The translations under genes and the position numbers were made by a program. The notes under the pieces were generated by a model. It was not told the origin of the DNA. It was given only the letters and a program-made list of their open reading frames with translations, and searched no databases. Of a stretch of DNA of 64,000 nt, positions 19,433 through 28,615 are shown piece by piece (positions within the stretch are counted from its first letter, which is position 1; every line of letters begins with the position of its first letter). Source of the stretch: Zygosaccharomyces rouxii (Eukaryota; Ascomycota; Saccharomycetes; Saccharomycetales; Saccharomycetaceae). The DNA lies in NCBI RefSeq assembly GCF_000026365.1, contig NC_012991.1, positions 62,001 through 126,000 of the forward strand. The letters are read 5' to 3'.

Positions 19433-21211
19433 TCAACCAGAGTAAGCAAACTTACTTCTTAATCTGATCTTCTTACCATATTTTAAGAATAAAAATGGAA
19501 CTGGAATCAAAGCTACTGCAAATAATCCTATCAAAAGACCAGCCCAATTTGTTCCCATATTGTGAAACATGTAACCTGCAAACAATGGGAAACATGCACC
19601 GAAGGCAGATCTCATAAAGGTATTGGCAGCGACAGCAGAAGCAGCAAGCATCAGATATGACTCAATGATATAGTTCAGGCAAGGTAAGAAGATACCAAGT
19701 AAACCAAAACCAATTAATCCACCAGCCACTGTTGGACAAGACCAATGAATCTTATGAGGATAGTTACCAGTCCAACAGAACCAAAGGATACCAATGGGGA
19801 AAACAATACCAGCTCCAACCATTGGATATAGACGAGCCTCCGGAACTAACCCACCGTGCTGCTTACATTTACGCAAATAAGCAGTTTCACAGTACCAAAT
19901 ATAACCCGCACAGACAAACATACCAACTATTAATGCTAAATATGGTAATTCACCATTCTTCTTTAATCCATAACCTTCCACAAAAATAATTGGATATGCC
20001 TCTAACAACAGGTAAAGAATACCATAAACGAATGAATTGTAAAGCGTAATGAAGAAAAGGATGGGTTCCACAAATAACATATAGATTGGACGTGTAATTG
20101 TCTTCTTAGCAATTTCCGCGATAGACAGTTCAACATCTTCATGGGAAGCACGAATCCCCCAGTTACCACTCTTCTTCCTCAGTTCAGATGCTTTGCTAAC
20201 CAGAATGGTTGCATGATGTGTTTCATCATAAAAAAGTATGATACCAACAAAAACAAGTGATGAAAAACATGCGGTAACATATTCTAACCATCTCCAAGTT
20301 GTATGTTGAACAATATAAGAACCCATAACGGGACCAATGATGGGACCCACAAAGACACCAAGGGCGAAAAGTGCCATCACCTTACCTCTAAAGTTAGTAT
20401 CGAACATATCTGTAAATGCAGCCGGAACCACAGCCATGGGCGCAGCACCAATAAAACCTGCAAAAAACCTACAAATCATAATTGTTTGTAAATCCTTAGC
20501 GGTCGCAACTGCAAAATGGAAAATAGCAAACCCAAACGATGAAATCACAAGAACACCTCTACGACCATATAATTCAGATAAAGGTGCATAGATGATAGGC
20601 GAAGCTGCAAATCCCAAAACGTAGAGTGCAATACCCAAAATTGCAACGACAGGAATAACGTGGTAAATTTCACATATTTGTTCAACACCACTGGCAAAAA
20701 TCGACGATCCCATTGCAATGGCAATACAATCAAGACAAAGCCAACAGCATAACCAAACCTTTTTCTTTATGCTCCAATTAAATGGATGCGTTGGATCGTC
20801 AGGCCCATCATATGTAACCTCATAGGCGTCCTTTGACGGTAATGCAGGTGGATATGGCCTGCCACCACCCATAGTAGGACATCCGGTGTAATCAACCGAA
20901 ATTTTTTCCAAATCTTGTTGAGTACCCGTGTAAATTCTTGATAGTTTTCTAGTCGCATCGACTTCACCTTCAGGCGCTAATGAAGCATGACCAGACTGGA
21001 AAGATGCATGTGATTCATCAACTGCTCCATGTTCGCCATGGTCGTTGTATCTTTTTTCATTTGAGGGTATATCGGTTCTAGCATGTGTATCAGGTGAAGT
21101 CCCACCAAATGCAGCTGGTTCACTCTCAGGCACGGACCTTGACGATGTGGACGAAAACGAGTTAGAACTTGGAGGTGATACTGGCGATGGTTGCTTCTCG
21201 TAAGCGCTCAT
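19433..21211 (-). CDS. TPO1: Tpo1, plasma-membrane polyamine/drug:H+ antiporter
   Basis: 592 aa from the ATG at 21211; the frame stays open upstream only to a TTG. It is a DHA1-type major facilitator that exports polyamines and many drugs and weak acids at the plasma membrane. A hydrophilic Ser-rich N-terminal tail of about 145 residues precedes twelve membrane segments. Conserved MFS motifs include [15 protein letters not shown] after TM2 and [12 protein letters not shown] in the fifth helix. The C-terminal loop [18 protein letters not shown] end resembles S. cerevisiae Tpo1 closely (586 aa). Position next to FRA1 and ISA1 matches YLL028W. A perfect PDRE lies in the upstream region. Confidence 0.94.
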   Translation of the reverse strand: MSAYEKQPSPVSPPSSNSFSSTSSRSVPESEPAAFGGTSPDTHARTDIPSNEKRYNDHGEHGAVDESHASFQSGHASLAPEGEVDATRKLSRIYTGTQQDLEKISVDYTGCPTMGGGRPYPPALPSKDAYEVTYDGPDDPTHPFNWSIKKKVWLCCWLCLDCIAIAMGSSIFASGVEQICEIYHVIPVVAILGIALYVLGFAASPIIYAPLSELYGRRGVLVISSFGFAIFHFAVATAKDLQTIMICRFFAGFIGAAPMAVVPAAFTDMFDTNFRGKVMALFALGVFVGPIIGPVMGSYIVQHTTWRWLEYVTACFSSLVFVGIILFYDETHHATILVSKASELRKKSGNWGIRASHEDVELSIAEIAKKTITRPIYMLFVEPILFFITLYNSFVYGILYLLLEAYPIIFVEGYGLKKNGELPYLALIVGMFVCAGYIWYCETAYLRKCKQHGGLVPEARLYPMVGAGIVFPIGILWFCWTGNYPHKIHWSCPTVAGGLIGFGLLGIFLPCLNYIIESYLMLAASAVAANTFMRSAFGACFPLFAGYMFHNMGTNWAGLLIGLFAVALIPVPFLFLKYGKKIRLRSKFAYSG

Positions 21212-21429
21212 ATTACTACTTCTACAACAACTATTGATAGGCAACTGACGCTTATTCTTTTATTCTTACACTAATGAAAAGGAAATAGAGAGAAAAAAGA
21301 GTCTTTATTATTGACACCGTTATTATTATTGTCCTATCGTCCTATTACTTCACCAACTGCAGTACAATGAAGAAAGGTAAAAGTAGTATTAAGCTCTAGT
21401 TTAGTAAGAAGAACTTACTCTCGATCTTC

Positions 21430-21451
21430 TTTTTTTTTTTTTTTTTTTTTT
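21430..21451. repeat. Poly(T) tract, 22 nt
   Basis: Uninterrupted T run about 220 bp upstream of the TPO1 ATG. Long dA:dT tracts exclude nucleosomes in yeast promoters. Confidence 0.85.
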
Positions 21452-21635
21452 CTTTTAAATTAATTCTAGAGCAATCCTGACCCTAGCCCTACTTTTCTAC
21501 TAACGGTTGTTATGTTTTTACCAGATTAAGTATACTCATAAAAGATATTCTGATTTGGAAAAGGTTAACCTAGATTAGAACTATAAACACAAGAGGGGAA
21601 ACTAAGTAGTAATTGTAATTCTTGTTTAAGCTAAA

Positions 21636-21643
21636 TCCGCGGA
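21636..21643. promoter_or_regulatory. PDRE (Pdr1/Pdr3 site) upstream of TPO1
   Basis: TCCGCGGA is a perfect palindromic match to the pleiotropic drug response element TCCGYGGA, about 425 bp upstream of TPO1. TPO1 is a known Pdr1/Pdr3-responsive transporter gene in S. cerevisiae. Confidence 0.6.
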
Positions 21644-21964
21644 TATACGAATGTGTCTTCGGGTTTCTACGGCCCAGACGGTTGTTATGTGAACTATGGG
21701 CACACGAGCATATCCTGTTTCGGGGAAACATACTATTTTAAGAGGTTAGCAGGATGGAGGGGTCGAGCAGCTAGGCGCAGGGTGCAGTCAGAGGAACAAT
21801 CAGCCTCGGAAAAAAGTAAACTAAACGGGGTGGAGAAAAAGAAAAGGAAAAAAAAAAGTTTCTTTTCTTCCATACAGTACTACGGTGAAAGGTGGTGGAA
21901 TGTAACAATGTTATCTTATTATGTGTATACACGTATAGAGTGCAGAGTATGCTCATAATCATGG

Positions 21965-24151
21965 TCATAACTCCGATGTTTCCCTCTTCAACCACTTGAA
22001 TGTGATACTTTGAGGTTGCGTGAACTGGACAATACTACTCCATATGCGTGCATGGTAGTCATTGACCTGTTGACGTTCTTCCTTTGTCAACAGTTTGACG
22101 TTAATCAACTTGCGGCAGTAAGGTACTAGTGTCAAATTTTCAAATTGTAAAAATCTTTTTTCACCAAACTTCAAACCTGAATGTGTCACAAGCATATCAC
22201 TTTCAATTCTCAAACCATATTCACCATCCTTGTAATAGCCTGGCTCATTACTGATAATGTTACCAGATTGTAACGGGTATTGTAAGAGAGATGGTCTTGC
22301 ACCGATACCTATTGGACCTTCATGTACGTTCAAAAATGATCCAATACCATGACCGGTACCATGGCGATAATCAAGACCTTGAGACCACAACGGTTGTCTA
22401 GCAATTGAATCAATTTGGAAACCTGTAGTACCTTCAGGGAAGACCAGTCGCTCTAGTGCTAAATGTCCCTTTAAAACTAGCGTATAACGATCCTTTTCCT
22501 CTTGTGATGGATTACCGTAATGAACTGTCCTTGTAATATCTGTTGTACCTTCTAAATATTGAGAACCCGAATCACAGAGATAAACTTTATCAGGATTAAT
22601 CATAGATGAGCCGTCCTTAGGTGGTGCGTAATGAATGACAGCTGCATTTGCACCTGTCGATGATATAGTTTCAAAAGAGTCTCCCTTATAATTCTTTTGC
22701 GTACGTCTAATTTCTGTCAATTTTTGTGCTGCCCTATATTCATCTATCAGAGCACCTTTGTTAATCAACTGATCTTCCAACCATGCAAAATACTGCGTAA
22801 GACAGACAGCATCTTTGACTTGTGCACGTCTTGCATTCCTAATTTCTGTTTCATTCTTTATAGATTTGAAAATATCAATGGGCGAATGTACACTTTTGTA
22901 ATTACAATGCACATGACGCACCAATTGCCACGAAGAATTATCAGGAATCAGAAATTTCTGCTGTTGATCTAATTTCTGAGATTTTTCACTTAAACGATTC
23001 CAGAATTGGTCATAGGGTTCTAATTGTATTTCGTTATCCGCGCAGTAACGTTGAACTTCAGCATGTAAAGCATTATCCGTGAAAAGCGTAACAGAATCAC
23101 TATCGGCAATGGCATAGGCAAAGAAAACAGGATTATAAGCAATGTCTGACCCACGTAGATTCAATAACCAACATATCTCATCTAGTGCCACAATTGCCAA
23201 TGGACCACTATTACGATAATTTTTGGTCAAATGTTTCTGCAATCTAGACCTCTTAGACTTAAAATTTTCACCTGAATAATCTTCTGACAAGGCAATTACG
23301 CTTTGTAATTGTTTCTTTGGAGGTCTTTCAAACTTTGGCCAAATGGCATCGATCAGATTTTCTTCTACGGGTACCAGCTGGACATCAGCTCCTTCTCCAG
23401 CTTTTTGAGTAATTAATCTATTGAAGGCGACCACTAATTCATGACTAACGAGACGTGGATCCACACCAATTTTAGCAGTCTTACCACCAAGACCGCGTGA
23501 CATTTCTGCAGCTTCCTTAACACACCAATCCTGCCAAGTGAAGGTATCTTCACCTTGTCTCAAAAGCGTCCAATTGTAATCTAGTTCTTGAGATGCTTGA
23601 TTGAAGTACCTACCATCCGTACTGAGAATAGATCTACCTTCTGGTTGTTCAGTGTTAAAATTCAAAAGATCTCTAGTAATACATGCAATGCCTGCAGATC
23701 CATTGAAACCAGAGATAAATGCTCTTCTTTGGTCTGCCGAAGAAACATATTCACTTTGGTGCTCATCTTCACTGGGAACAATATAACAACATAATTCATG
23801 TTTGACCATCTCACGACGCAATGCCAACAGACGCTCAGTGGTATTCACTTCCCTGGTAGACTGACACAGTGAATCACTGGAATACACGGATTCTTGGCCT
23901 GAGCCGCCACCGATAGCTGTAGAACAATCTCTAGAAGATCTCCTTCTAGTATTTTCTAGTCTTCTTAAAAATAGTGAAGACCTTCTTCCCTGACGTGATA
24001 AAAGTCCTGGTGAACAGGTACAATCGGCACAAGGTCTAAACTGCCTTCCCTGTACTGTCTGCGTCGTTAAACCCGGGGTCCCTCGACTTGTCCCCACTGC
24101 TAATGATTGCATAGAAGGTTTAGGATTCAAATTTGCTGACCTGGTAGTCAT
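21965..24151 (-). CDS. FRA1: Fra1, aminopeptidase P-like repressor of iron regulon
   Basis: 728 aa from the ATG at 24151. Fra1 with Fra2 and monothiol glutaredoxins Grx3/4 relays mitochondrial Fe-S status to Aft1/Aft2 and so lowers iron uptake. The protein has the creatinase/aminopeptidase P fold: N-terminal domains at about 100-400, then a pita-bread catalytic domain. Metal-site motifs are visible: YLCDSGSQYLEGTTDITRT, HGTGHGIGSFLNVHEGP and NEPGYYKDGEYGLRIES, so the peptidase ligands look intact. The first ~95 residues are Ser/Arg-rich and poorly conserved. Order TPO1-FRA1-GPI13 matches YLL028W-YLL031C. Confidence 0.94.
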   Translation of the reverse strand: MTTRSANLNPKPSMQSLAVGTSRGTPGLTTQTVQGRQFRPCADCTCSPGLLSRQGRRSSLFLRRLENTRRRSSRDCSTAIGGGSGQESVYSSDSLCQSTREVNTTERLLALRREMVKHELCCYIVPSEDEHQSEYVSSADQRRAFISGFNGSAGIACITRDLLNFNTEQPEGRSILSTDGRYFNQASQELDYNWTLLRQGEDTFTWQDWCVKEAAEMSRGLGGKTAKIGVDPRLVSHELVVAFNRLITQKAGEGADVQLVPVEENLIDAIWPKFERPPKKQLQSVIALSEDYSGENFKSKRSRLQKHLTKNYRNSGPLAIVALDEICWLLNLRGSDIAYNPVFFAYAIADSDSVTLFTDNALHAEVQRYCADNEIQLEPYDQFWNRLSEKSQKLDQQQKFLIPDNSSWQLVRHVHCNYKSVHSPIDIFKSIKNETEIRNARRAQVKDAVCLTQYFAWLEDQLINKGALIDEYRAAQKLTEIRRTQKNYKGDSFETISSTGANAAVIHYAPPKDGSSMINPDKVYLCDSGSQYLEGTTDITRTVHYGNPSQEEKDRYTLVLKGHLALERLVFPEGTTGFQIDSIARQPLWSQGLDYRHGTGHGIGSFLNVHEGPIGIGARPSLLQYPLQSGNIISNEPGYYKDGEYGLRIESDMLVTHSGLKFGEKRFLQFENLTLVPYCRKLINVKLLTKEERQQVNDYHARIWSSIVQFTQPQSITFKWLKRETSEL

Positions 24152-24444
24152 AACTGTCAATGTTTTATTCTCTTATTTCTTTATTCCACTATTTCAGCCA
24201 CTAAAAATACTTTGACATAGAAGTAATCAACAGACTTGAAAGTCAAAGCTTCACAATAAAATTCAAAGGAATAGTTTGCTCAGACTATATTTCCGAAGTT
24301 TGAAATAAACTCCTGATTATTTAAATGTACACCAAGTTGTGTTCTATACGAGAGAAATAATTCGCCCTTTAAAAGTGATTGGTTGCCAAGAAGAAAGTAT
24401 GAAATGCATGGGGAGATTACTTATGGTGCAGTGTAAGGATGGCA

Positions 24445-24451
24445 GGGTGCA
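24445..24451. promoter_or_regulatory. Possible Aft1/Aft2 site upstream of FRA1
   Basis: GGGTGCA is the complement of the Aft core TGCACCC, about 295 bp upstream of FRA1. A 7-mer is expected several times by chance in a window of this size, so this is weak evidence. Confidence 0.25.
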
Positions 24452-24633
24452 AAAATTTTGTGGAAATTTCTTTCGAAACTTCCCTTCGTAGCACATGATA
24501 TTAGTCATTACCAACACTAAGTGAGGGTAACACAGAACGTGATATGCAAGTGACGAGTAGCGGAGTCACAACCCTTAACATGACTCCTCCACTTTTGTTT
24601 TAGCGCCCAAACTCCTACATATGACGTGATATT

Positions 24634-24643
24634 TCGGCGGCTA
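24634..24643. promoter_or_regulatory. URS1 site in the FRA1-GPI13 gap
   Basis: TCGGCGGCTA is the exact complement of URS1 TAGCCGCCGA. It lies 114 bp upstream of a rightward TATA box and near a STRE at 24663-24667. Confidence 0.55.
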
Positions 24644-24756
24644 TCTCCAAGCAAACCTCTATAGGGGGTGGGGGAAAGCGACATGTCAAAAAAAGGAGAA
24701 AATAAGGGACGACGCTAAACTTGGTGGCGGTAAATACGTTAGGTAGCCTTTTTCAA

Positions 24757-24768
24757 TATAAAAAGGGG
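24757..24768 (+). promoter_or_regulatory. TATA box and STRE of an unassigned transcript
   Basis: TATAAAAA runs directly into AGGGG (an Msn2/4 core). No long reading frame follows for about 780 bp, so the promoter appears to serve a short or non-coding transcript, or a very long GPI13 leader. Confidence 0.45.
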
Positions 24769-24799
24769 TATGAACTGCCATTCTATCTACTCATCTTTC

Positions 24800-24985
24800 A
24801 ACTTGAGAGCTGAAAACATTCCCAAAAAATTCGAGCAGGTCCTCACTCAAAGCATTCAATGGCTTGTATTCACGTACAAGTACTATCAGGTCTCCTCTAT
24901 CAGGGCTCTACCGACCACTACCTCGGTAACTCTGCTCATAGCTTAGGACTGCTTTCCAGCTAAAATCTCTTGCGAAGAGAGGAGC
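24800..24985 (+). ncRNA. Candidate structured RNA or short-ORF gene
   Basis: Downstream of the promoter, three perfect 6-bp hairpins are visible: 24863-24868/24875-24880 (CTTGTA/TACAAG), 24909-24914/24923-24928 (TACCGA/TCGGTA) and 24966-24971/24975-24980 (TCTCTT/AAGAGA). An outer stem 24833-24838/24932-24937 (GAGCAG/CTGCTC) encloses the first two as a three-way junction. Within it a 34-codon ORF runs from ATG 24859 to TAA 24963. I do not recognise it as any of the yeast U RNAs, RNase P, RNase MRP or SRP RNA whose sequences I know. Ends are estimates. It might also be a structured leader or chance. Confidence 0.3.
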
Positions 24986-25542
24986 GTTCAAAATAAATTA
25001 AATTGTTATAGATTAGAAACTACTTGGGTGATTTGCTTATCTCCGATTAATTTACGAGCCGCCCAGTTCAAGTACCGCCGCGACGCAAGAGCACGTGTCT
25101 TTGATTCAACCATCCGGAATCGAATCATGATATCTCGTTGTGTCGGAGAAAGCGCATTCTCGAGGACGGAAAAACGCGCTAAACAAATACGAAGCGAAGT
25201 GCTAAAGGAACACAGGCTAATTGTGTCATTTTATCTGGTATTTTTAAAACATTCAGATACATGTCAGACTAGCCTTCGTTTTCTTTGAAGAGAAAGAGAC
25301 AAAGAGAGAATAGACTTACTTTTTTTTTTTGGAGTCCAGCTCACTTTGTCCCGAGAGTTAACCTTTGTTTTCCTTTCCTCTTGATTTTCGGTGTATTTTT
25401 TCCTTATCCCTCCGGTTTACGTTCTTCACTTCTTTCCACTCTCCCCTTCGCTCTTCAGGTGAAAGCGCAAGACTAAAGGCAAGTAGAATCTACACTGGAG
25501 AGGGTCATCACTAGAATTAAGCCCGCCCCTAATAGCCCTGTA

Positions 25543-28500
25543 ATGGATGAACGTTCAATTAGAAAATCCCTTCTAGGCACCTCTGTTGAAGAGAAAAGGC
25601 TTTACAGGTCAAGGATCCAGAAGTTTCGTAAATGCCATACGCTTTATGTGATCCTGCTAGCGTCTCTTGCAGCATTACAGTTTATTGCCATAGCATTCTT
25701 TACTAGAGGGTTCCTTCTCACGAGGCAAGTATTGGATAACGTTTCTTCCCCTTTCCCTAATCAATACGGTAAATTTGATAAAGCCGTTGTACTTGTCATA
25801 GACGCTTTGAGGTTTGATTTCGTGATACCGGTGGATGAATCTCATCCGCAGCATAATCCTAATTATCACAATAACATCAAGGCCCTTTGGAATGACGAGT
25901 CTTTGAAGGGATCCTCACTGTTATTCAAATTTATCGCAGATCCGCCAACAACTACACTACAGCGGCTCAAAGGTTTAACCACAGGTTCCTTACCGACGTT
26001 CATAGACGCAGGCTCCAATTTCGACGGTAGTGTCATCGAAGAAGATAATTTGATCAAGCAGCTGTATTTAGCACAGAAAAACGTGTATTTTGCTGGTGAT
26101 GATACTTGGAGTGCACTTTTCCATCCGTTCCTTTCTGCACAGAGTGAACCTTACCCTTCTTTAAACGTTTGGGATCTAGATACTGTCGATAATGGTGTGA
26201 TGTCCTATTTCGAACGACATCTATTAGAAGGTGGACAAACCCGCCATCGTGATTGGGATGTACTTGTGGGACACATGCTAGGTGTAGATCACGTCGGACA
26301 CAAGTATGGACCCAACCACTTTACCATGCGTGAAAAGCAACTACAAGTGGATGAATTCATTAGGAAAATTATTGCCGCTATTGATAAGGATACTTTGCTG
26401 ATTGTCATGGGGGATCATGGTATGGATCATACGGGGAACCATGGTGGTGATTCAATTGATGAATTGGAAAGTACTTTATTTTTATACAGTAAGAGACCCG
26501 ACATGTGGCAACCTAATGAGGACCCCAACGTTTATGATGTTAGTGATTTGGGTAAAAATTATAAACAAGTCAATCAAATTGATTTGGTTCCTACTTTATC
26601 GCTTTTATTGAATTTGCCCATACCTTTCAACAGTTTAGGTTGGCCCCTAGAAGAAATAGCTACTAGCAAAAAAGAGTTTGATTTCAATGTTCGCCTTACT
26701 TTGCAACAACTGAGTAACTATAAAAATGTGAGCGGCATGGTCACAAACTCGGAGAGACAAGCTGAATTGGATCACCTTTGGAATTTAGCTATGGAAAATC
26801 CTAAGTTAGGCTTTGATTTCCAGCGCAATTTACTAGAGACCTGTAAAGATTTATGGGCAAGATTCGATTTTTGGAGTATCGGAGTTGGAATAACTCTATT
26901 AGTGTTTTCCTTAATCCTACTCTTAACTATTACAAAATTGATTCCTTCTATTGTTGTGAGTCAAATGGTTTTCGAATTTGTTCCCTGGATAATTGTTATG
27001 ATATTCATCTCCAATGCTTGTTTCCAAGGTGTATTCTTCGTGTTCCAACAACCTGCATTTGTCAGTGATACCCTTTGGTGTTCTCTGCTGGCCACTGCAG
27101 TAGGTATTGTCATAGGAACGTTCATACCGATATTTGATCGCTACAACATCAAATGGATGGTGGTTAGATTTGTCGAAGATCTTTCTGAATATTGGACTCG
27201 TATTGGCGTTCTACTTCTAACGGTCCATGCATTATTATTCACTTCCAACTCTTTCACCATTTGGGAAGATCGAATTGTAGCTTTCTTACTTATTACGCTT
27301 GGTATGCTTACCCTATATGAATTCGTGTTTGTGCCCAAGAGACAATCCACCAGTGCTCTTTTAACCGCCACTATCAGTGAAAAACAAGGAACTGCCTCCG
27401 GTGCGAGCCAATCAACTGCCAACTCTGATTCTTTCCCATTGACAAGATTTGCGCGTCTACTGGGAGCATACCATTCAATCGTGCTTGTGGTCTGCACGAG
27501 AATAGCGTCCACAATTACTATTTGCCGGGAGGAACAAGGTGAATACTGTACTCCCACTTTTACTACTGAAACCAATTACTCATTATGGTGCATGGGGCTC
27601 TGCCTGGTGATAGTAGCCATGATACCATCCTGCATTAAAGGCTATTACAATCTTTCCTCATCGTATCAAGCGGCTGCTCCTATTTGGATTGACATTTTCT
27701 TGAAAAGTTTCCTTTTCACGAACTTCATCTATTGGACATTGGCAGCATTGGAAAACAGTGTTTCCGACTGGTCTTGGAATATTACCGTTTTAAAATTTAC
27801 CATCTCCCGCATAATAGCGGGATTCGCTTTGATTGCGTCTAATATCGGGTGGATGATGGGACCACTTTGCATTAAGCTCAACCTCCATAATGCAGATACC
27901 AAATCTCATCGAGCAACAATTCTCGGTTATTCCAATATCTATGGGGCCCAATATTTTCTGTTAGTGATTAATGCTCTAATGGGAATATTTCTTTTCAACA
28001 AGCCATTGGCTCAGGTGTCATTGTATTTAATGTGCAACCAAATGCTTTCCATTATTGAAATTTTCCATCTATTAAAATTAAAAGAGAACATCGTCGGTCC
28101 CTTTGCTCTAGCGCTACTATCATATTCACAATTTTTCAGCACAGGCCATCAAGCAACTATTCCGGCTATTCAATGGGATGTTGGATTTATACTCTCTGAA
28201 ACTATTACTTTCCCACTGACTCATTTGGCAATAGTATTAAACACATTTGGTCCTCTCATCATAACGGCTTTGACAGTAGCGCTACTAACTCTTTGGGAAC
28301 AACCTCCAGATGTACTCAAGCCTCAAACTCTTTTGGGAAGACTGGTCTCAAACTGTGGGCTACTACTGGTATATCATACGGTACTTTGTCTAAGTTCCTT
28401 TGTATGGGTCACATTTTTCCGTCGACATCTAATGGTTTGGAAGATTTTCTGCCCCCGGTATTTGTTTGCAGGTATGAGTTTAATCGTAGTTCAGTTGGTA

Positions 28501-28572
28501 GTAACATTTGGAGCGGTGGCATTAGCTAGTGGACGCTTAATTCGTCAAATTAACGATATATTCTGGAAATAA
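25543..28572 (+). CDS. GPI13: Gpi13, GPI ethanolamine-phosphate transferase 3
   Basis: 1009 aa, about the length of S. cerevisiae Gpi13 (PIG-O). This ER membrane enzyme adds ethanolamine phosphate to the third mannose of the GPI precursor, the group that later links to proteins. One N-terminal membrane segment (about 32-55) is followed by a lumenal alkaline-phosphatase-like domain with metal motifs VLVIDALRFDF (about 83-93), VGHMLGVDHVGHKYG (about 242-256) and MGDHGMDHTGNHGG (about 287-300). From about 440 to the end there are many membrane spans. Only the S. cerevisiae order (YLL031C beside FRA1) and the PIG-O-like length separate it from the Mcd4 and Gpi7 paralogues. Confidence 0.92.
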   Translation: MDERSIRKSLLGTSVEEKRLYRSRIQKFRKCHTLYVILLASLAALQFIAIAFFTRGFLLTRQVLDNVSSPFPNQYGKFDKAVVLVIDALRFDFVIPVDESHPQHNPNYHNNIKALWNDESLKGSSLLFKFIADPPTTTLQRLKGLTTGSLPTFIDAGSNFDGSVIEEDNLIKQLYLAQKNVYFAGDDTWSALFHPFLSAQSEPYPSLNVWDLDTVDNGVMSYFERHLLEGGQTRHRDWDVLVGHMLGVDHVGHKYGPNHFTMREKQLQVDEFIRKIIAAIDKDTLLIVMGDHGMDHTGNHGGDSIDELESTLFLYSKRPDMWQPNEDPNVYDVSDLGKNYKQVNQIDLVPTLSLLLNLPIPFNSLGWPLEEIATSKKEFDFNVRLTLQQLSNYKNVSGMVTNSERQAELDHLWNLAMENPKLGFDFQRNLLETCKDLWARFDFWSIGVGITLLVFSLILLLTITKLIPSIVVSQMVFEFVPWIIVMIFISNACFQGVFFVFQQPAFVSDTLWCSLLATAVGIVIGTFIPIFDRYNIKWMVVRFVEDLSEYWTRIGVLLLTVHALLFTSNSFTIWEDRIVAFLLITLGMLTLYEFVFVPKRQSTSALLTATISEKQGTASGASQSTANSDSFPLTRFARLLGAYHSIVLVVCTRIASTITICREEQGEYCTPTFTTETNYSLWCMGLCLVIVAMIPSCIKGYYNLSSSYQAAAPIWIDIFLKSFLFTNFIYWTLAALENSVSDWSWNITVLKFTISRIIAGFALIASNIGWMMGPLCIKLNLHNADTKSHRATILGYSNIYGAQYFLLVINALMGIFLFNKPLAQVSLYLMCNQMLSIIEIFHLLKLKENIVGPFALALLSYSQFFSTGHQATIPAIQWDVGFILSETITFPLTHLAIVLNTFGPLIITALTVALLTLWEQPPDVLKPQTLLGRLVSNCGLLLVYHTVLCLSSFVWVTFFRRHLMVWKIFCPRYLFAGMSLIVVQLVVTFGAVALASGRLIRQINDIFWK

Positions 28573-28615
28573 TAGTAGTTATTATAACACGTTGTAATTT
28601 AATCTATACATGAAA

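Larger units (their letters stand above)
21212..21964. other. TPO1 promoter / FRA1 3' flank
   Basis: No gene seen. Contains a T22 run at 21430-21451 and a PDRE at 21636-21643. Confidence 0.6.
24152..25542. other. FRA1-GPI13 intergenic region (1.4 kb)
   Basis: A long gap for this genome. The left part is the FRA1 promoter. In the middle lies a complete-looking promoter (URS1, STRE, TATA) reading right, followed by the hairpin-rich segment at 24800-24985 described separately. From 25020 to 25260 the sequence is unusually GC-rich for a gap (CGCCGCGACG near 25077) but has no ATG-started long frame. The right end is pyrimidine-rich and is probably the GPI13 promoter. Confidence 0.55.

Noticed and set aside
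25090..25130. Possible tRNA B-box GGAATCGAATC
   Set aside because: One base off the B-box and no acceptor, D-arm or anticodon stem can be folded around it.
25028..25288. 86-codon plus-strand frame upstream of GPI13
   Set aside because: It opens with GTG, has no recognisable motif, and overlaps the probable GPI13 promoter.
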